Origin: Selenomonadaceae bacterium
GTDB taxonomy: Bacteria > Bacillota > Negativicutes > Selenomonadales > Selenomonadaceae
Length of the DNA: 36,008 nt
Direction: 5' to 3'
Assembly (NCBI GenBank): GCA_017427545.1
Contig: JAFRSO010000064.1
Coordinates: forward strand, 1 to 36,008
In this document: positions 24,066-32,558 of the stretch, piece after piece
How the letters are laid out: each line of letters opens with the position of its first letter
How positions within the stretch are numbered: the first letter of the stretch is position 1
Notes under the pieces: generated by a model
Told to the model about the DNA's origin: nothing
The model's input: the letters and a program-made list of their open reading frames with translations, nothing else
The model's database searches: none
Program-made: the position numbers and the translations under genes

Positions 24066-24323
24066 TTACATGTTAAAAGTTCTGAACCATGCGGCAAGGA
24101 TAATGTCCTGATTCGCCAGCAGATAAGTTTCAATCTTGCTCAAATCCTTGCGCGGGATTCGACTTCTATTATGCGCCAATTCTACGCCGTCACGCTTTAT
24201 CCAAAACTTTGTCGCATTCGCAGTCTGCCTGCCCTTTGAAACGTGGACATGAGGCGGCTCATTCGGTTCACTCACCCAAAAATAAATCGCGTAGCCTAAA
24301 AAATCTTGCAAGACCTTAGGCAT
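24066..24323 (-). CDS. DUF4160-family small protein
   Basis: An 85-residue protein with the DUF4160 signature: an N-terminal LGYAIYFWVSEPNEPPHVHVSKG containing the PPHxHV motif, then a basic region and a short helix. DUF4160 genes are commonly paired with a second small gene, often a DUF2442 protein, in toxin-antitoxin-like loci. The function of the family is not established. Here it overlaps the preceding 89-aa gene by eight bases on the same strand, so the two are translationally coupled. It sits between a histidine phosphatase and argC. Confidence 0.75.
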   Translation of the reverse strand: MPKVLQDFLGYAIYFWVSEPNEPPHVHVSKGRQTANATKFWIKRDGVELAHNRSRIPRKDLSKIETYLLANQDIILAAWFRTFNM

Positions 24324-24585
24324 TCATGCCACCGCCCTTTTGAGAAAACTCCCAAATCAAAAACGCATTGTTCCGCATGTAATCGCGTAGCTTGAAAAGT
24401 TCGTCCTCCGAAAAACCGAACGCCTTTTGAAACGTGAAGTGGGGAATTCTACCGTCGGCGAAATCAAAGCCGTTATTTTGATTCGGTCGCTCAAAGTGAA
24501 CGCGCACGCATGGCATAGAATATTCGTCAGTTTCAAGCGCGCTGTGCGTCATAACGATATCGCCGACAGTCGAATAATAGTACAT
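24316..24585 (-). CDS. Small protein, partner of DUF4160 protein
   Basis: An 89-residue protein (MYYYSTVGDIVMTHSALETDEYSMPC...). It has a central FDFADGRIPHFTFQKAFGFSEDELFKLRDYMRNN and a short charged C-terminus. The ATG has GGAGG seven bases upstream. Its 3' end overlaps the DUF4160 gene. Position and overlap suggest a two-component small module, but I do not see the DUF2442 pattern clearly, so I leave the family open. It begins 12 bases after the histidine phosphatase gene. Confidence 0.7.
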   Translation of the reverse strand: MYYYSTVGDIVMTHSALETDEYSMPCVRVHFERPNQNNGFDFADGRIPHFTFQKAFGFSEDELFKLRDYMRNNAFLIWEFSQKGGGMNA

Positions 24586-24597
24586 GTTGCGGCCTCC

Positions 24598-25209
24598 TCA
24601 ATAAGGGTGAACATGATAGGTGCTGTTGACGAGTTCAACGGTAAATTCGCCGTCGTCGACGCGCAAAATATTTAACGCCATGTTGAATTGCCCGATTGCC
24701 CACATCTTGTGAATCGGCATATCAAGAGCCGCGCCGAGTATCAGACGATTTGCCGCGCCGTGACAGACGACGATAACGTTTTGATTTTCGTGGTTGGCGA
24801 TAATTTCACGAATACCAATCATCACGCGGGCTTGACACTCCAAAAAAGTTTCACCGTTGGGCGGATGACATCTCTCCGGCGCAGTGAAAAATTTTCCGAA
24901 GGCTTTGGGGGACTCTTCCATAAGCTCGCTGATAAAACGTCCTTCCCAGTCGCCAAAATTTGTCTCGCGAAGAAGGGGCATCGTGTTCACGGTCAGATTG
25001 AGCCGCTCCGCCAAAATGTTGGCCGTGGACACTGCTCGCGCCAAGTCGCTCGAATAAATCGCGTCGGCGTTTTGCAAGGGCGCATGTTCCGCCAAGATCA
25101 TCGCTTGATGAAATCCTTCGGGCGAAAGGTGGATATCGGAATTGCCCTGCAAACGATTTTGCTTGTTCCATTCAGTTTCGCCGTGCCGGATTAAAAAAAT
25201 CCTCATCAT
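24598..25209 (-). CDS. Histidine phosphatase (phosphoglycerate mutase-like) family protein
   Basis: A 2H phosphatase of about 203 residues. The catalytic RHG motif is at the N-terminus (MRIFLIRHGETEWNKQNRLQG), followed by YSSDLARAVSTANILA. The second catalytic His is in VIVVCHGAANRLILGAAL. The GGAGAG SD lies six bases before the ATG at 25209. The longer frame to 25338 is read through a heptamer repeat (it yields LPPNPCSLIPN) and through the predicted promoter, so it is not the start. CobC-like or GpmB-like activity is possible; substrate not determined. It is first in the operon with the DUF4160 pair, argC and argJ. Confidence 0.9.
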   Translation of the reverse strand: MMRIFLIRHGETEWNKQNRLQGNSDIHLSPEGFHQAMILAEHAPLQNADAIYSSDLARAVSTANILAERLNLTVNTMPLLRETNFGDWEGRFISELMEESPKAFGKFFTAPERCHPPNGETFLECQARVMIGIREIIANHENQNVIVVCHGAANRLILGAALDMPIHKMWAIGQFNMALNILRVDDGEFTVELVNSTYHVHPY

Positions 25210-25237
25210 AGGAATCTCTCCTTCGCGTTTTGCAGTT

Positions 25238-25266
25238 AAGATATCAAAAAATTTTCTTAAAAGCAA
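25238..25266 (-). promoter_or_regulatory. Sigma-A promoter of the histidine phosphatase-arg operon
   Basis: On the minus strand, TTGCTT (25266-25261) and TATCTT (25243-25238) are separated by 17 bp. A heptamer element abuts the -35 box. Both boxes are partial matches. Confidence 0.55.
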
Positions 25267-25320
25267 GTTAGGGATTAGGGAACAGGGATTAGGGGGCAGG
25301 GAAAAAATCTTTTCCTCAAT
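25265..25320. repeat. Heptamer-periodic repeat, copy 8 (divergent promoter region)
   Basis: Units TTAGGGA, TTAGGGA, ACAGGGA, TTAGGGG and GCAGGGA run in 7-bp register, followed by a T/C-rich complement (TTTTCC, TTCCC). It lies between the divergent histidine phosphatase and condensation-domain genes. Read through on the minus strand it creates the false N-terminal extension of the phosphatase frame. Confidence 0.75.
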
Positions 25321-25332
25321 TCCCAAATGTGC

Positions 25333-25338
25333 TATCAT
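25333..25338 (+). promoter_or_regulatory. Weak predicted -10 box for the 25374 cassette
   Basis: TATCAT lies about 36 bases upstream of the ATG. The -35 region (TTTTCC at 17-bp spacing) is poor. No better promoter is seen between 25210 and 25373. Confidence 0.35.
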
Positions 25339-25373
25339 AGGCGCATGATTTTAACTGCACAGGAGAAATTCAA

Positions 25374-27194
25374 ATGGAAACTTTAGACTTCACGCCCGAT
25401 GAGAAAAATATTTTGGAGAGCGTTTACGGTCGGCAAACTGTTGGCAACGATTTCAATCCCAACAAGCTCGAAGCTTTTAAGGAATTGACCGCTCAAGAGA
25501 AAAAATTTTTCGCGGGAAAAAATTTTGTGTCGCCGAACTTTTTTATTCAGACGCTGTACAAAGTTCAAGGCTCCGTCAATCCGCTCAAATTTAGCGTCAC
25601 CGTCAATCGCACCCTCAAAGATAACGAAAACCTTCGCGCAAATTTCTGCAACGTCGGCTCGCGCACTGTCAAAATCATTCGCCCCGCCTTGAACGTCAAG
25701 CCCGAAATTATTTTCCGCAACTTGATGCAGACTGACGTTGACGACCTCGACGACGAGTTCAGAAAAATTTTGGAAGCGGATATGCGCCGCGATTGTGACA
25801 TACGCCATGACATGTTGATAAGGTTCGCGGTATACAAGACGAGTGCGGAAGAATTTGCGGTTCTCGTGACGCTCGCCCAAATTATCGCCGACAGTTTCGA
25901 CGCCGAAAAATTTTTCTGCAACGTTTTGGAACTTCCCGCCGAAGATAAACCGCAAAAAATTTCCGACGACCTGCCGCCGAAAAATCAAGAGGCAATCCGC
26001 GAATATTGGACAAAAATTTTGGACAAAGCTCCGCCGCCCGATGTCCTCCCCTACGAAAAGGAAGGTCTCGGCGCGTATCGTCAAAAGGCGTTCTACATGA
26101 ATATTCCCGTCGATATTCTTTCGGACTTGCGCGGACGTGCTCAATCAAACCGCGTCATGCTCACCGCGATTTTGCAAAGTGCTTGGGGATTTATGTTGCA
26201 GTTGACAAATAAACGCCGCGATTGTCTTTTCTGCCAAATTCTTTCGGCAAATGATTCGTCGCTCAATGTGATTCCCGTCCGCCTGATAAGTGAAGGCAAT
26301 TCGACCGTTGAAAAAATCGTCCGCGGCCAATTCCGTCAACTCGTCATCTCGCAACCTTACAGCTGCGTTGATTGGGATGACTTGGAAGTTTTGATAGGGC
26401 GCAGCAGAAAATTATTCGACCACTTCCTAAGCTTCAAGGAATTTAAATCCGGTGAGCTGAATTACGTTGAGACGCCCGCCGAATCAAGCGGCAAAATTAT
26501 TTCGCGTAACTCTTGGGACGCACGCGGCATGAAACTCGGCGTGTATTTCCGCTACTCCGAAAAAAATTTGTCGATAACTTTCCTCTACGACGAAAAGCAA
26601 TTTCAAAATTTCGGCATGATGAAACTTTGCTCACTTTATGAACTCGTCCTCAAGCAAATGTTGGTTGATTGGAACGCGAAATATTTTGACTTCCGCGACC
26701 GCCTCGCCAATCGAATCAAAGCTCAAGAGCAAATTGAAATGCAAGCCATTGAGGACAGTCGTAAAAAAATTCGCGACTTCCTTTCACAGCTGCCGATTTT
26801 GCAGGGACGTTACGAGGGGACAATTTCACTTTTCGAGAATCAAGCGAAAATCATCACGCGTTACGAAGGCGACAGGATTTCGGGCGACAAGCTAAAGAAA
26901 TATTTTATCTTCGTCGTGAGCGGCAAACTCGTTCGCAATGTTGACGCGGGCGACGGCTGGTACAATCCGATTGATGTCGTCGGGAAAAATTCTTTCGTCA
27001 ACCCCACGAATCTTTTGGACGAGCAGCGGTTGATTCTTTCCGCAGAAGTTTTGTCGGAGAAGGCAGAACTTTTGACAATCCCGCGCGGCGTTTTGATTGA
27101 GGCCAGCCGCAGCAATTCGGAAATCGCCCTGTCGCTGATGAATTTCGCGCTTAAGCAAATGGAACGCTATCAAATTCTCTGGCTGCAGTCGTGA
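25374..27194 (+). CDS. Degenerate condensation-domain protein with C-terminal cNMP-binding-like domain
   Basis: A 606-residue protein in two parts. Residues 1-445 look like an NRPS-type condensation domain: N-lobe TVNRTLKDNENLRANF, C-lobe ILQSAWGFMLQL..RDCLFCQILSAND and SLNVIPVRL. The catalytic HHxxxDG is replaced: VLVTLAQIIADSFDAE has AQ where HH is expected and DS where DG is expected. Peptide-bond-type catalysis is therefore unlikely. Residues about 460-600 resemble a cyclic-nucleotide-binding (CRP-like) fold: ITRYEGDRIS, YFIFVVSGKLVRNVD, AEVLSEKAELLTIPRG. ATG with AGGAG. The downstream DUF262 gene starts 11 bases on. Confidence 0.75.
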   Translation: METLDFTPDEKNILESVYGRQTVGNDFNPNKLEAFKELTAQEKKFFAGKNFVSPNFFIQTLYKVQGSVNPLKFSVTVNRTLKDNENLRANFCNVGSRTVKIIRPALNVKPEIIFRNLMQTDVDDLDDEFRKILEADMRRDCDIRHDMLIRFAVYKTSAEEFAVLVTLAQIIADSFDAEKFFCNVLELPAEDKPQKISDDLPPKNQEAIREYWTKILDKAPPPDVLPYEKEGLGAYRQKAFYMNIPVDILSDLRGRAQSNRVMLTAILQSAWGFMLQLTNKRRDCLFCQILSANDSSLNVIPVRLISEGNSTVEKIVRGQFRQLVISQPYSCVDWDDLEVLIGRSRKLFDHFLSFKEFKSGELNYVETPAESSGKIISRNSWDARGMKLGVYFRYSEKNLSITFLYDEKQFQNFGMMKLCSLYELVLKQMLVDWNAKYFDFRDRLANRIKAQEQIEMQAIEDSRKKIRDFLSQLPILQGRYEGTISLFENQAKIITRYEGDRISGDKLKKYFIFVVSGKLVRNVDAGDGWYNPIDVVGKNSFVNPTNLLDEQRLILSAEVLSEKAELLTIPRGVLIEASRSNSEIALSLMNFALKQMERYQILWLQS

Positions 27195-27205
27195 GAGGTG
27201 ACTTT

Positions 27206-28918
27206 ATGTCTGTGCTTGAAACGAAATTTGTAAACGAAATTGCCGGAAATTTTTTTGTGCCCGCATATCAGCGCGGCTATCGTTGGGGAAAATCCGAAGT
27301 TCTCCGCCTGCTTAACGACGTGTATAATTTGAGCAAATACAATGAGCGGCGCAGCTATTGTCTTCAGCCGATTGTCGTGAAAAAGTTGGGCGACGGTGAA
27401 TTTGAGCTTATCGACGGGCAGCAACGCTTGACGACAATTTTTTTAATCTACACGTACATGTTTGAAGAGGGCGGCAGATTTTTTGGTGCGCCGAAATTTT
27501 CTTTGGACTATGAAACTCGCAAAGGCTCGAAAAATTTTTTGGCGAATATCGATTTTAACTTGCGCAACAAAAATATTGACTTTTGCTTTATCGCCGACGC
27601 CTACGAAAATATTAAAGCGTGGTTTGCTTCAAACGGCGAACTTTCCGTGACCATGCCGAAGATGAAAACACTTTTTGCCGACAACGTGAAAATTATTTGG
27701 TACGAAGTTGACGCGACGGAAGATGCCTCCGCAATGTTCACGCGCCTCAATATCGGCAAAATTCCTTTGACGAGTGCCGAGCTGGTTAAGGCAGAATTTC
27801 TGAACGGCAACAATCAAAATTCGGATCTGCGGCGTCAAGATGAAATTGCGCTGCAGTGGGACAATATCGAAAAGGAATTGCATAATGATTCGCTGTGGTA
27901 TTTTCTCACGAACAATTCGGCGGAAAAATATCAGACGCGCATTGATTTGATTTTGGATTTGATGTCCGGCAAAAAAATCGGCGATAAGGACAAGTACGCG
28001 ACGTTTTTTTATTTTGACAATCTCAAGCGGCAGGGCGAAGATTTGGACGAGCTTTGGCAGAAAATTGTTCGGAACTTTTTGTTGCTAAAGGATTGGCGCG
28101 AGGATCACGAATTTTATCACAAAATCGGCTACCTCATTGCTTCCGGTCATAAAAATCTTTCCGACATTTACGCGGAGTCTCAAGGCAAGACTAAGCGAAA
28201 ATTTTTGGCGCGGCTTGACGAACTCATCAAGGCCAGCGTCAAGTTGGAGGAGGGGAAAAATTATTCTGATTGGAATTACAATGATGACGCTGAAAAAATT
28301 CGCAGATTGTTGTTGCTGTTCAATGTCGAATCTGTGCGTCAAAACGGCGAGCAATCGCAGTGGTTCCCGTTCGACAAATATAAATTCGGTGGCAAGGGAA
28401 AAAATTCGTGGAGCTTGGAGCATATTCACGCGGTCAATTCGCAAGACAGAGGCAATCAGGAGCAATGGCGCGAGTGGCTCAGACTTCACAGGGCGTCGTT
28501 GGAAAATTTCCCGGACGAAAATAAAAAACTCCTTGACGAAATCGACAGGCTGCTTGCGCTGAAAAATATTGACGGCGTAAAATTTCTGGAGCTGCGCCAA
28601 AAGATTATCAAGAAACTTTCGCCCGAAGGCATGAGTGATGAATCCGTCGATTCAATCGCCAATCTTGCCCTGCTCAAATGCGAAGTCAATTCCGCGCTCG
28701 GCAATTCGGTTTTCGACGTCAAGCGCAACGAAATTATCAAGCTCGATATGGCGGGCGCATTCATTCCCTTTTGCACGAAGATGGCATTCCTCAAATACTA
28801 CACTAAGGCGGAGAAGAATCAAATTCATTTTTGGTCAGCGACCGACCGCCGCGCTTACATTGAGGCGATTAACCGCGTGTTGAAAGATTTTTTGGCGGAA
28901 CCGATTAAGGAGGATTAA
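27206..28918 (+). CDS. DUF262 protein with C-terminal HNH (GmrSD-like)
   Basis: A 570-residue protein of the GmrSD/DUF262 class, many of which act in defence against modified DNA. The N-terminal DUF262 domain has FFVPAYQRGYRWGKSEV and the signature LIDGQQRLTTIF. A long helical middle follows. A C-terminal DUF1524-like HNH region has SLEHIHAVNSQD and later SIANLALLKCEVNSALGN. So the ParB-like NTPase half and nuclease half are in one chain. The ATG at 27206 has AGAGGTG upstream. The next gene starts two bases after its stop, so both are expressed together. The HNH spacing suggests an active nuclease, but the final His/Asn set needs checking. Confidence 0.85.
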   Translation: MSVLETKFVNEIAGNFFVPAYQRGYRWGKSEVLRLLNDVYNLSKYNERRSYCLQPIVVKKLGDGEFELIDGQQRLTTIFLIYTYMFEEGGRFFGAPKFSLDYETRKGSKNFLANIDFNLRNKNIDFCFIADAYENIKAWFASNGELSVTMPKMKTLFADNVKIIWYEVDATEDASAMFTRLNIGKIPLTSAELVKAEFLNGNNQNSDLRRQDEIALQWDNIEKELHNDSLWYFLTNNSAEKYQTRIDLILDLMSGKKIGDKDKYATFFYFDNLKRQGEDLDELWQKIVRNFLLLKDWREDHEFYHKIGYLIASGHKNLSDIYAESQGKTKRKFLARLDELIKASVKLEEGKNYSDWNYNDDAEKIRRLLLLFNVESVRQNGEQSQWFPFDKYKFGGKGKNSWSLEHIHAVNSQDRGNQEQWREWLRLHRASLENFPDENKKLLDEIDRLLALKNIDGVKFLELRQKIIKKLSPEGMSDESVDSIANLALLKCEVNSALGNSVFDVKRNEIIKLDMAGAFIPFCTKMAFLKYYTKAEKNQIHFWSATDRRAYIEAINRVLKDFLAEPIKED

Positions 28919-28919
28919 C

Positions 28920-31097
28920 ATGTCCGAATCTTTGCAAACGTTCATGAATATTTTTCAAGCCGAATCCGTCAAAAAAATTATCATTCCGAAAATTCAACGC
29001 GATTATGCGCAGGGCAGGAATACTGATGAAATTAGGCGCGTGCGTGCAAGATTTTTGGACGCGCTTTATAAGGCCGTGACGACTGAACGGAAAATTAAAT
29101 TGGATTTTGTCTACGGTGATTTAAGTGACGACGGAATTTTGACGCCGCTTGACGGGCAACAACGTTTGACGACGCTTTTCCTGTTGCACTGGTACGCCGC
29201 TAAAAAAGAAAATATTTCGTCCGAAGAGACTGCCTGCCTCGAAAATTTTTCCTATGACACGCGCCCCGACTCCCGCGAATTTTGCAAATTTCTGATTGAC
29301 GCAAAAGTTTTTTTCGACGCAGAAAATTTATCGGAGGAGCTGGAAAATTTATCGGGCTTTCCACTCGGCTGGAAAAAAGATCCTACCGTCAGCTCAATGC
29401 TGGTTATGCTCGACGCCATTCACGAAAAATTTCGCGGCGTAGAAAATCTTTGGGGCAAGCTCAGGGACGGTGCAATTTCATTTTATTTCCTGTCGATTAA
29501 AGACTTGGGCTTGACTGACGAACTTTACGTCACGATGAATTCACGCGGCAAGCCGTTGACGGATTTTGAACACTTCAAGGCGGAATTTAAGCGCAAGCTC
29601 GACGACCTCGACCGCGAACTTTCCGACCGAATCATTTTGAAAATCGATACGACTTGGACGGATTTACTTTGGAATTACCGCGACGAAAATAATTTGATTG
29701 ACGACGGATTTTTGGCGTACTTCGGCTTTCTGTGCGACGTGATTTTATATCGCAAGGGCGACACACCTCAAAGCAAAAGTCGTGATCCATTCGACTTGCT
29801 GGAAGAATTTTTCGACGGCGACGCGTTGAAGAATATCGCCTTTATGGAGAAAAGTTTTGACTGCTGGTGTGACCTCGACAAGCTTGAAAAAATTTCCGAC
29901 TTTTTCGCCGACAGAGTGTCGACGGGCAGCCGTACCGATAAGACTGTCAATAAACATGCGGCGGGGAAAATTATAACTTACTTCGACGACGCGAACTTTT
30001 TTGGCGACTGCATACGCTCCGGCAAAGATTTTTCGCTCGGCAAAGTCGTAATACTCTACGCATTTTTGATCTATCTGCTCAACGTGAAAAAAATTTCGGA
30101 CGCGGATTTTCGGCGGCGGATTCGTATCGTGAATAATTTGGTTGATAATTCCAGGAACGCCGAATTGAGCAACAGCACCTCTCGCAACAACGGCAATCGT
30201 ATTCCCGCCATGCTTGAGCAGGTTGACAGCATAATTATCAACGGGAAAATTTTGCAGCGTTCCGAAATTAAAACCGCCAATTGCGACAACTTCAATGAGA
30301 TTCAACTTAAGGAAGAGCGCGAAAAATTTCTTTGGACGGAAAAAAATCCTGCTAAAGCCGAATCGCTTTTCAGACTGGAAGATCATTACCTTTTGGGTGG
30401 GCAAATCGGTATCGTCGGCTTGGAGTATTCCGAAAACTTCAAGCGGTTTATTTCCCTGTTCGAGTGCGACTACGATAAAATTACGTGTGCATTGTTGGCG
30501 ATAGGCAATTATTGGCAAGTCGACGGAACTAACGGTCGGCGTTATCAGCTCGGCTCAACCCGTCCGCAATCTTGGCAAAATCTTTTTCACAAGAGCGCAT
30601 TGACCGGAGGTTTTGATGATACGAAAGAAATTTTGGAGAAGTTGTTGGAAGGTAGCAAATATTTCACCGATAATTATTTGCAGGGAATTATTGATGATTA
30701 TCTTGCTGCCTGCGAGCGCAAATCCGAATTCGATTGGAAATATTATTTCATCAAGTACAAAGATTTTCGCCCGACGCGTTACGGAAGATATTGGTGGGAA
30801 AATTTTGAGGACGAGCCGTATTGTTTCGTGACTTTGCATGAGCAACAAAAGCGTACAACAAATTCTTACCAGCCGTTTTTGAAAGCGGTTGATGTCGGCG
30901 AACTTTCGCGGGAGTATTTTGGAATGCGGATTGATCTCTACAAATACTACGTCACGTGTGAAAATGATGCTTACGTCGTGTGGAATACGGAGACCGGTGT
31001 GGCAAAAAATCGTTTGACGATAAATCAACGCGGCGGCATTGACACGGAGGATAGAATTAAAAAGTTCAAAGTTTGGGCTGAAGGTTATCTCATTTGA
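28920..31097 (+). CDS. DUF262 protein without recognisable HNH domain
   Basis: A 725-residue protein. The N-terminal DUF262 domain has IIIPKIQRDYAQGR and TPLDGQQRLTTLFLLHW, with DELYVTMNSRGKPLTDFEHFKAE at about 200. The rest (about 230-725) is helical, with LFRLEDHYLLGGQIG near 490 and an aromatic-rich region (YGRYWWENFEDEPYCFVTLHEQQ) near 620. I see no DUF1524/HNH signature. The ATG has GGAGGATTAAC upstream and follows the first DUF262 gene after one base. Two DUF262 proteins in tandem, one with HNH and one without, suggest a nuclease/sensor pair. This is inference from domain layout. Confidence 0.82.
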   Translation: MSESLQTFMNIFQAESVKKIIIPKIQRDYAQGRNTDEIRRVRARFLDALYKAVTTERKIKLDFVYGDLSDDGILTPLDGQQRLTTLFLLHWYAAKKENISSEETACLENFSYDTRPDSREFCKFLIDAKVFFDAENLSEELENLSGFPLGWKKDPTVSSMLVMLDAIHEKFRGVENLWGKLRDGAISFYFLSIKDLGLTDELYVTMNSRGKPLTDFEHFKAEFKRKLDDLDRELSDRIILKIDTTWTDLLWNYRDENNLIDDGFLAYFGFLCDVILYRKGDTPQSKSRDPFDLLEEFFDGDALKNIAFMEKSFDCWCDLDKLEKISDFFADRVSTGSRTDKTVNKHAAGKIITYFDDANFFGDCIRSGKDFSLGKVVILYAFLIYLLNVKKISDADFRRRIRIVNNLVDNSRNAELSNSTSRNNGNRIPAMLEQVDSIIINGKILQRSEIKTANCDNFNEIQLKEEREKFLWTEKNPAKAESLFRLEDHYLLGGQIGIVGLEYSENFKRFISLFECDYDKITCALLAIGNYWQVDGTNGRRYQLGSTRPQSWQNLFHKSALTGGFDDTKEILEKLLEGSKYFTDNYLQGIIDDYLAACERKSEFDWKYYFIKYKDFRPTRYGRYWWENFEDEPYCFVTLHEQQKRTTNSYQPFLKAVDVGELSREYFGMRIDLYKYYVTCENDAYVVWNTETGVAKNRLTINQRGGIDTEDRIKKFKVWAEGYLI

Positions 31098-31112
31098 AAA
31101 GGAGCGATTAAT

Positions 31113-32555
31113 TTGAATTACGAAGCAGTTATCGGATTGGAAATTCACAGCGAATTGAAGACTGCCACGAAAATTTTCTGCGGATGTGCCACGACTTTTG
31201 GCGCGGAACAAAATACTCACGTCTGCCCCGTATGTTTGGGACTGCCGGGAGTTTTGCCGACCGTCAATCGTCGCGTCGTCGAATTCGCCATTAAAGCCGG
31301 GCTTGCTACCAACTGCAAAATCAACAAGTACAGCAAGTTCGACAGGAAAAATTATTATTATCCCGACCTGCCCAAGAATTGGCAAACGTCGCAATATGAC
31401 TTGCCGATTGCTTATGAGGGGCATGTTGAGATTGACGTTGACGGCGCAAAAAAAATCGTCCGCCTCACAAGAATTCACATGGAAGAGGACGCCGGTAAAC
31501 TCGTTCACAGCGGCACGACGATTAAAGACTCCGCAAGCTCGAACGTCGATTACAACCGCACGGGCGTCCCGCTGATTGAAATCGTCAGTGAACCCGACAT
31601 GCATTCTGCCGCCGAAGCCCGCGCTTACATGGAAAAAATTAAATCGATTCTCGAATACATCGACGTTTCAAATTGCCGCATGGAGGAAGGTAACCTGCGC
31701 GCCGATATCAACGTTTCATTACGCCCCGTCGGCAGTGACAAGCTCGGCACGCGTACCGAAATGAAAAATATCAACTCGTTCAAGGCTCTCGAAGACGCGA
31801 TTAATTACGAAATTGAACGGCAAGCTGAAGTTCTCGACGACGGCGGCACGATTATTCAGGAGACGCGCACTTGGAATCCCGAAAAGGGAATTACGCAGTC
31901 AATGCGCTCAAAGGAAGACGCTCACGATTACCGCTACATGCCCGAACCCGATTTGCCGCCGATTGTCACGACCGATGAGGAGATTGAAGCGTTCAGAAAA
32001 TCTTTACCGGAACTTCCCGACGCTCGCCGCGAACGTCTGATTAAAACTTTCGGACTCAGCGAATACGACGCGAGCATTATCACGAGTTCGCGGGCTATGG
32101 CGGAATATTTTGACGCGGCCGTAAATTTCGGTGCCGACGCTAAAACTGCTGCAAACTGGATTATGGGCGACCTGTCCAAAAATCTCAACGCGGACGGGCT
32201 GACTATTGAAAATTCTCCCGTCGCCGCAAAACGCCTTGCCGAAATGATTCAACTCATCGCCAAGGGAACTATCAGCGGCAAGATTGCCAAAACCGTTTTT
32301 GCGGAAATGTGGAAGTCTCCCGACGCTCCCGAAAAAATCGTCAAGGACAAAGGCCTCGTTCAAATCACGGACACCGGCGCGATTGAATCTGCCGTCGACG
32401 AAGTTATTGCCAAAAATCCCAAGGCGGTTGAGGAATATCGCGGCGGCAAGAAAAAAGCTATCGGTGCTCTCGTCGGACAAGTCATGAAACTTACTCGCGG
32501 CAAGGCCAATCCTCAACTCGTCAATCAGTTGCTCGCAAAAAAATTGGAGGCGTAA
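31113..32555 (+). CDS. gatB: Asp-tRNA(Asn)/Glu-tRNA(Gln) amidotransferase subunit B
   Basis: Part of GatCAB, which converts mischarged Glu-tRNA(Gln) or Asp-tRNA(Asn) to the correct amide form. It has 480 residues. The N-terminal [14 protein letters not shown] and zinc-binding Cys in [25 protein letters not shown] match GatB, as do [23 protein letters not shown] and [11 protein letters not shown]. The C-terminal YqeY-like domain begins near 330. The TTG start has AAAAGGAG upstream. It follows the second DUF262 gene by 15 bases and precedes the FkbM methyltransferase by three bases. gatC and gatA, usually upstream, are not in this window. Confidence 0.97.
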   Translation: MNYEAVIGLEIHSELKTATKIFCGCATTFGAEQNTHVCPVCLGLPGVLPTVNRRVVEFAIKAGLATNCKINKYSKFDRKNYYYPDLPKNWQTSQYDLPIAYEGHVEIDVDGAKKIVRLTRIHMEEDAGKLVHSGTTIKDSASSNVDYNRTGVPLIEIVSEPDMHSAAEARAYMEKIKSILEYIDVSNCRMEEGNLRADINVSLRPVGSDKLGTRTEMKNINSFKALEDAINYEIERQAEVLDDGGTIIQETRTWNPEKGITQSMRSKEDAHDYRYMPEPDLPPIVTTDEEIEAFRKSLPELPDARRERLIKTFGLSEYDASIITSSRAMAEYFDAAVNFGADAKTAANWIMGDLSKNLNADGLTIENSPVAAKRLAEMIQLIAKGTISGKIAKTVFAEMWKSPDAPEKIVKDKGLVQITDTGAIESAVDEVIAKNPKAVEEYRGGKKKAIGALVGQVMKLTRGKANPQLVNQLLAKKLEA

Positions 32556-32558
32556 ATT

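Noticed and set aside
25210..25338. N-terminal extension of the histidine phosphatase
   Set aside because: The extension translates a heptamer repeat and crosses the predicted promoter, while the ATG at 25209 has a good SD and starts just ahead of the RHG motif.
25383..26144. 253-residue minus-strand frame opposite the condensation-domain gene
   Set aside because: It is antisense to a recognisable condensation-domain protein with no SD.
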